Part shown: one piece after another, positions 61,483-64,000 of the stretch | Layout: every line of letters begins with the position of its first letter | Numbering within the stretch: the stretch's first letter is position 1 | DNA from: Flavobacteriaceae bacterium | GTDB taxonomy: Bacteria > Bacteroidota > Bacteroidia > Flavobacteriales > Flavobacteriaceae | Reading direction: 5' to 3' | NCBI GenBank assembly: GCA_028284005.1 | Contig: JANQSO010000007.1 | Location: 186,001 to 250,000, forward strand | DNA: 64,000 nt | The notes under the pieces: model-generated | What the model was told of the DNA's origin: nothing | Databases searched by the model: none | The model's input: only the letters and a program-made list of their open reading frames with translations | Made by a program: the position numbers and the translations under genes

Positions 61483-61520
61483 CATGCTTCCAACCCCAAG
61501 CTTCATATTCCAAACCCCAA
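61483..61520. repeat. Short intergenic direct repeat (CCAAnCCCCAA type)
   Basis: Two copies of a 17-base unit, CATGCTTCCAACCCCAA (61483-61499) and CATATTCCAAACCCCAA (61504-61520), are separated by four bases; a further partial copy (CTTCATGCTC) precedes them. The block lies between two genes and is unlike its AT-rich surroundings. Confidence 0.45.
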
Positions 61521-61579
61521 ATTGTTAGATCATATCATTATTAAAATACGTAAATTTACATTCGTAAAACTACAAATTT

Positions 61580-61768
61580 ATGTTTAGTACCAATCAATTA
61601 ATTTTTGCGGTCTGTTTTCTAATAGCTTTTATCATTTTGATGGTATTTAGCTACCGAAGGGATAAAAAACTGCATAAAAAATACTACAAGGGAAGTTTTT
61701 GGATACTAATAGGTTTTTTGGTCTTTGTAGGATTGCTTGTTTTAATTAAGGCATCATTAAAGCACTAA
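61580..61768 (+). CDS. Small two-helix membrane protein (62 residues)
   Basis: A 62-residue protein with two membrane helices (about 6-24 and 43-59) joined by a basic loop (SYRRDKKLHKKYYKGS), and starting MFSTNQLIFAVCFLIAF. The loop would lie in the cytoplasm. It resembles small flavobacterial hypothetical proteins; no function known. Confidence 0.7.
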   Translation: MFSTNQLIFAVCFLIAFIILMVFSYRRDKKLHKKYYKGSFWILIGFLVFVGLLVLIKASLKH

Positions 61769-61847
61769 TAATCAAACTTATATATACTAAAAAATTGTTT
61801 TATAAACAATTTTTAATTTCTCTTTTATCATTTTAACTTGTCACAAA

Positions 61848-61865
61848 ATACCCGGTATAGGGTAT
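61848..61865. promoter_or_regulatory. Possible operator palindrome (ATACCC-N6-GGGTAT)
   Basis: An 18-base inverted repeat with perfect 6-base arms lies about 50 bases before the gene at 61916 and within a possible TTG-N22-TATGTTC promoter. It could be a regulator site; no regulator is identified. Confidence 0.3.
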
Positions 61866-61915
61866 GTTCTCCCCTTTTATTTTAGTATAAAATTGTCTAA
61901 TCAAATTTTTTAATT

Positions 61916-62245
61916 ATGAAAAATTCACCCGGACTTATGTTCCTATTTGGAATTGTCGCCTTCGCAGTCATCATGATCGTAGTATCAAAGAATAATTTTA
62001 GTATGGATAGTGCCGAGTTTTGGTTCTATAGAGTATTGACAGCCCTTGCCGCTGCTTCCATTAGTATTTCCATTCCGGGGATGCTACATGTAAATTATAC
62101 CTCGGACGGACAGGGTGTGAACATGCTGTCTGATGAAAAACAAAAACCCATTAAGATGACCCTGGCAGAAAAAGAGCCCACCATTACTGCCTCCGGAGCC
62201 ATTGCGGTTTTTGTATTGGTGTATTTGTTTAACCCGATTGGGTAA
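61916..62245 (+). CDS. Small three-helix membrane protein (109 residues)
   Basis: A 109-residue protein with hydrophobic segments at about 7-23, 36-56 and 90-107. The central WFYRVLTALAAASISISIPGML and the closing ASGAIAVFVLVYLFNP resemble a membrane module found in many bacteria, often fused to or beside effector or signalling domains, with the pattern RVxLALAAAxxxxxxPGxxxV...GAxAVFVxVYxFNP. Here it stands alone. Function unknown. Confidence 0.65.
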   Translation: MKNSPGLMFLFGIVAFAVIMIVVSKNNFSMDSAEFWFYRVLTALAAASISISIPGMLHVNYTSDGQGVNMLSDEKQKPIKMTLAEKEPTITASGAIAVFVLVYLFNPIG

Positions 62246-62316
62246 AATATACTTTATTGCCGTGAGAGCAATCTTCTAAAGAATTTTGTGATATATACTA
62301 ATTAAATCTATTCATT

Positions 62317-62898
62317 ATGAAAAAAAGAATTTTAAAACTAGGTCTTTTAACTATGATGCTTTTCACAATACTTGGGTGTGAAAAGAATTATGATGAAGAA
62401 ATAAATAATCTGAAACATAAAACTCAAGAATTAGATACTGAAATCAAATTATTGAAAGAAAATTTGATTGATAACAGCATTAGTGATTTTGAAAATCCAT
62501 TTTCAGATGACACAATAAATAGTTCTACACCAATTCCTCATGATTTTTGTAATACTACTCAATCCATTATCCAGGATATCGGAAAAAGTTGGTATAACAC
62601 TAAAACAGGTTTTGCTTATTATCAAATTCCAATCCCTGTAGGTTCTAAACTTATACGAGTAGACAAAACTGAAACTTCTGTTCATTATATTTGTGTAGGA
62701 AAAAAATATCATAGTAATACAACTACAAAATGGAGGTTAAATTCAGGTTTTTCAAGAAAAGTTGGTAGCTCTTTACGTGTAGAAGTAACGTTTTATTTTA
62801 ACGACAATGATTGTACAGGAGAAAATTCCCCTTTAGGTGAAGAGAAAAAAGGCTCAGTAATAGCAGGACAACCGTTTTGGCCAGATGAGAAAAGTTGA
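62317..62898 (+). CDS. Unknown lipoprotein with short coiled coil
   Basis: A 193-residue probable lipoprotein: signal peptide with lipobox LGC (Cys21), a heptad-like helix (EEINNLKHKTQELDTEIKLL, about 27-46), and a beta-rich C-terminal domain with several cysteines (DFCNTT, HYICVG, NDNDCTG). No family recognised. The region from about 62.3 kb on is more AT rich than the housekeeping genes before it. Confidence 0.6.
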   Translation: MKKRILKLGLLTMMLFTILGCEKNYDEEINNLKHKTQELDTEIKLLKENLIDNSISDFENPFSDDTINSSTPIPHDFCNTTQSIIQDIGKSWYNTKTGFAYYQIPIPVGSKLIRVDKTETSVHYICVGKKYHSNTTTKWRLNSGFSRKVGSSLRVEVTFYFNDNDCTGENSPLGEEKKGSVIAGQPFWPDEKS

Positions 62899-62917
62899 TT
62901 TTGAGAAGAAAATTTTT

Positions 62918-62959
62918 ATAATAGGTTGTATCTTTTTTTTAAAAGATACAACCTATTAT
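62918..62959. terminator. Perfect 19-bp inverted repeat with T4 loop
   Basis: ATAATAGGTTGTATCTTTT pairs perfectly with its reverse complement around a loop of four T residues, 20 bases after the lipoprotein gene. The stem itself contains T and A tracts; no separate T-run follows, so it is a probable terminator of an unusual type or another structural element. Confidence 0.55.
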
Positions 62960-63026
62960 TCTATTAGCGAAACAATTTTAAAAAATACAAAAACCAATTA
63001 TTATAAATTTTCATAAGATCAATCAA

Positions 63027-64000
63027 ATGAAAAATTACGGTTTATTAATTTTTATACTTATTTTTTTTGGATCATTCTGTACAGCACAGAATGATTCTAC
63101 TTATTATTATTTTAACCGTGTTACACCTATTGAAAAAATAGCATCAAAAGTAGAATCAACTAAATCTTCATCACTCAAAAGCTTTTACCAATTAGTATAT
63201 TTCAGCAAAGTAAGAGAACAAGATTCGATCTTATATTATATTGATAAAATTGACAGCAACAGTGATCTGCCAAAATCCTTGCAGGCAAAGTTTGCCTATT
63301 TTAAGGCCTATTATTACAAAATAACGGACCAGGACTCTCTGGCATACAAATTTCATGACAAATCGTTAAAATTAGCCCGAAAATTCAACGATTCCCTTAC
63401 TATATTACACAGTTTAAGTGGTTTGTCCCAATCCTGGGATTATGATGGTGATAATCCATACCGGATGGATTATTTAAATGAACTGGAAGCTGCAGCAAAT
63501 CAATTTGATAACAAATCCTTTAAAATCATTCAGCTTTATCTTAAAGGTAATTATTATTTATTCAGGGATAAAAATAATAAAGCAGTAAGAGCATACAAAG
63601 ACGTTCTCAAACTAGAATTTGGGACTAGAGACAGTACAAACTTATTAAATACGTATAATAACTTAGGTGCTTTATATGACGTGAATTTAAATATGCCGGA
63701 TTCTGCCATCTATTTCTATACTAAAAAACTCGCCTTAATTAATACAAATGAAAAGTTCAGATATCCAAATAATTATTTTGACACTTACGTAAATATTGGA
63801 AACTCATATTTGTCTAAAAAAGATTATGGTAATGCTCTTCATTATTTTACTTTGGCAGATAGTATTGAATTAAAAGAAAGTATTGTTTTTAATAAACTAT
63901 TACTCAATGAAAATCTGTCCAGAGTAAATTCAGAACTAAAAAATTATGAAGCCGCATATAATAATCTCAACTCGGTCATTAAATTTTCGGATAGTTTAAA
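63027..64000 (+). CDS. Secreted tetratricopeptide-repeat protein (N-terminal part, runs off window)
   Basis: An open frame from ATG at 63027 runs to the end of the window (about 324 residues). It starts with a signal peptide (NYGLLIFILIFFGSFCTAQ, cleavage near residue 20) and then has helical TPR-like units, for example NTYNNLGALYDVNLNMPDSA and VNIGNSYLSKKDYGNALHYF. In flavobacteria this layout often precedes a membrane helix and either a LuxR-type HTH or a histidine kinase, but that part is not visible. Confidence 0.75.
   Translation, partial: MKNYGLLIFILIFFGSFCTAQNDSTYYYFNRVTPIEKIASKVESTKSSSLKSFYQLVYFSKVREQDSILYYIDKIDSNSDLPKSLQAKFAYFKAYYYKITDQDSLAYKFHDKSLKLARKFNDSLTILHSLSGLSQSWDYDGDNPYRMDYLNELEAAANQFDNKSFKIIQLYLKGNYYLFRDKNNKAVRAYKDVLKLEFGTRDSTNLLNTYNNLGALYDVNLNMPDSAIYFYTKKLALINTNEKFRYPNNYFDTYVNIGNSYLSKKDYGNALHYFTLADSIELKESIVFNKLLLNENLSRVNSELKNYEAAYNNLNSVIKFSDSL

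Noticed and set aside
1-64000. CRISPR arrays, tRNA/rRNA genes, insertion sequences or prophage
   Set aside because: No regularly spaced direct repeats, cloverleaf-type sequences, transposase or integrase genes, or terminal inverted repeats were found on reading both strands.

Overview
The window is chromosomal DNA from a low-GC Bacteroidota bacterium, most likely a marine or aquatic Flavobacteriaceae member. The evidence is a SecA of about 1,117 residues, promoter -7 boxes of the TAnnTTTG type, TTG near -33, families largely restricted to the phylum (DUF4199, DUF2911, DUF2795, DUF4920, DUF6268, the Wza form with a C-terminal membrane helix) and the flavobacterial style of ECF sigma/anti-sigma pairs. 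No rRNA, tRNA, CRISPR array, insertion sequence or prophage was seen. No gene-free stretch exceeds 300 bases; the longest gaps are about 240-250 bases (45366-45607 and 54851-55100) and hold little beyond a terminator or promoter.

Positions 1-23341 are one long minus-strand surface-polysaccharide locus that runs off the left edge. Reading in transcription order from a promoter near 23364: outer-membrane export lipoprotein (Wza type), tyrosine autokinase/chain-length protein (Wzc type, with a (Tyr-Gly)10 tail), a small PglC-like phosphoglycosyl transferase, UDP-HexNAc dehydrogenase (TviB type) and UDP-HexNAc 4-epimerase (TviC/WbpP type), an ABC-2 export permease, a pyruvyl-transferase-like protein, a sulfotransferase, the ABC ATPase with a Wzt-like C-terminal domain, then a variable set of glycosyltransferases, an FkbM methyltransferase, a second pyruvyl-transferase-like protein, a second and unrelated sulfotransferase, an NAD-dependent epimerase and finally a CMP-nonulosonate-synthetase-like enzyme, a formyltransferase and the start of a polysaccharide deacetylase. 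Together they predict an acidic, sulfated, possibly pyruvylated and nonulosonate-containing glycan exported by an ABC transporter.

Positions 23447-31489 are plus-strand housekeeping genes: ABC-F ATPase, a methyltransferase, a LolD-like ABC ATPase, a tiny membrane protein, PduO-type cobalamin adenosyltransferase, a DUF2795 protein and secA. Positions 31589-36930 hold small membrane proteins and two independent ECF sigma/membrane-regulator modules; the second carries a secreted DUF4097-like protein with a tryptophan-rich 11-residue repeat. Positions 36932-45365 contain Ohr, MeaB, a UDP-glucuronate-epimerase-like enzyme, a three-gene lipid/glycan modification operon (polyprenyl-phosphate GT2, a duplicated LAB_N membrane protein, an ArnT-like GT39), a PAP2 phosphatase, a MATE transporter and a DUF1801 protein.

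Positions 45608-54850 are minus strand: a membrane-bound AraC regulator, then a tightly packed seven-gene run (ABC ATPase, ABC permease, MscS channel, DUF6268 protein, sigma-54 response regulator lacking a DNA-binding domain, PPK2, M28 peptidase). Positions 55101-64000 hold grpE-dnaJ (DnaJ with only half of the usual zinc-finger motifs), a YceI lipoprotein, a TIGR01777 epimerase, mnmD, a DUF4920 lipoprotein, ilvE, a MazG-like pyrophosphohydrolase, three small unknown proteins, and the start of a secreted TPR protein that runs off the right edge.
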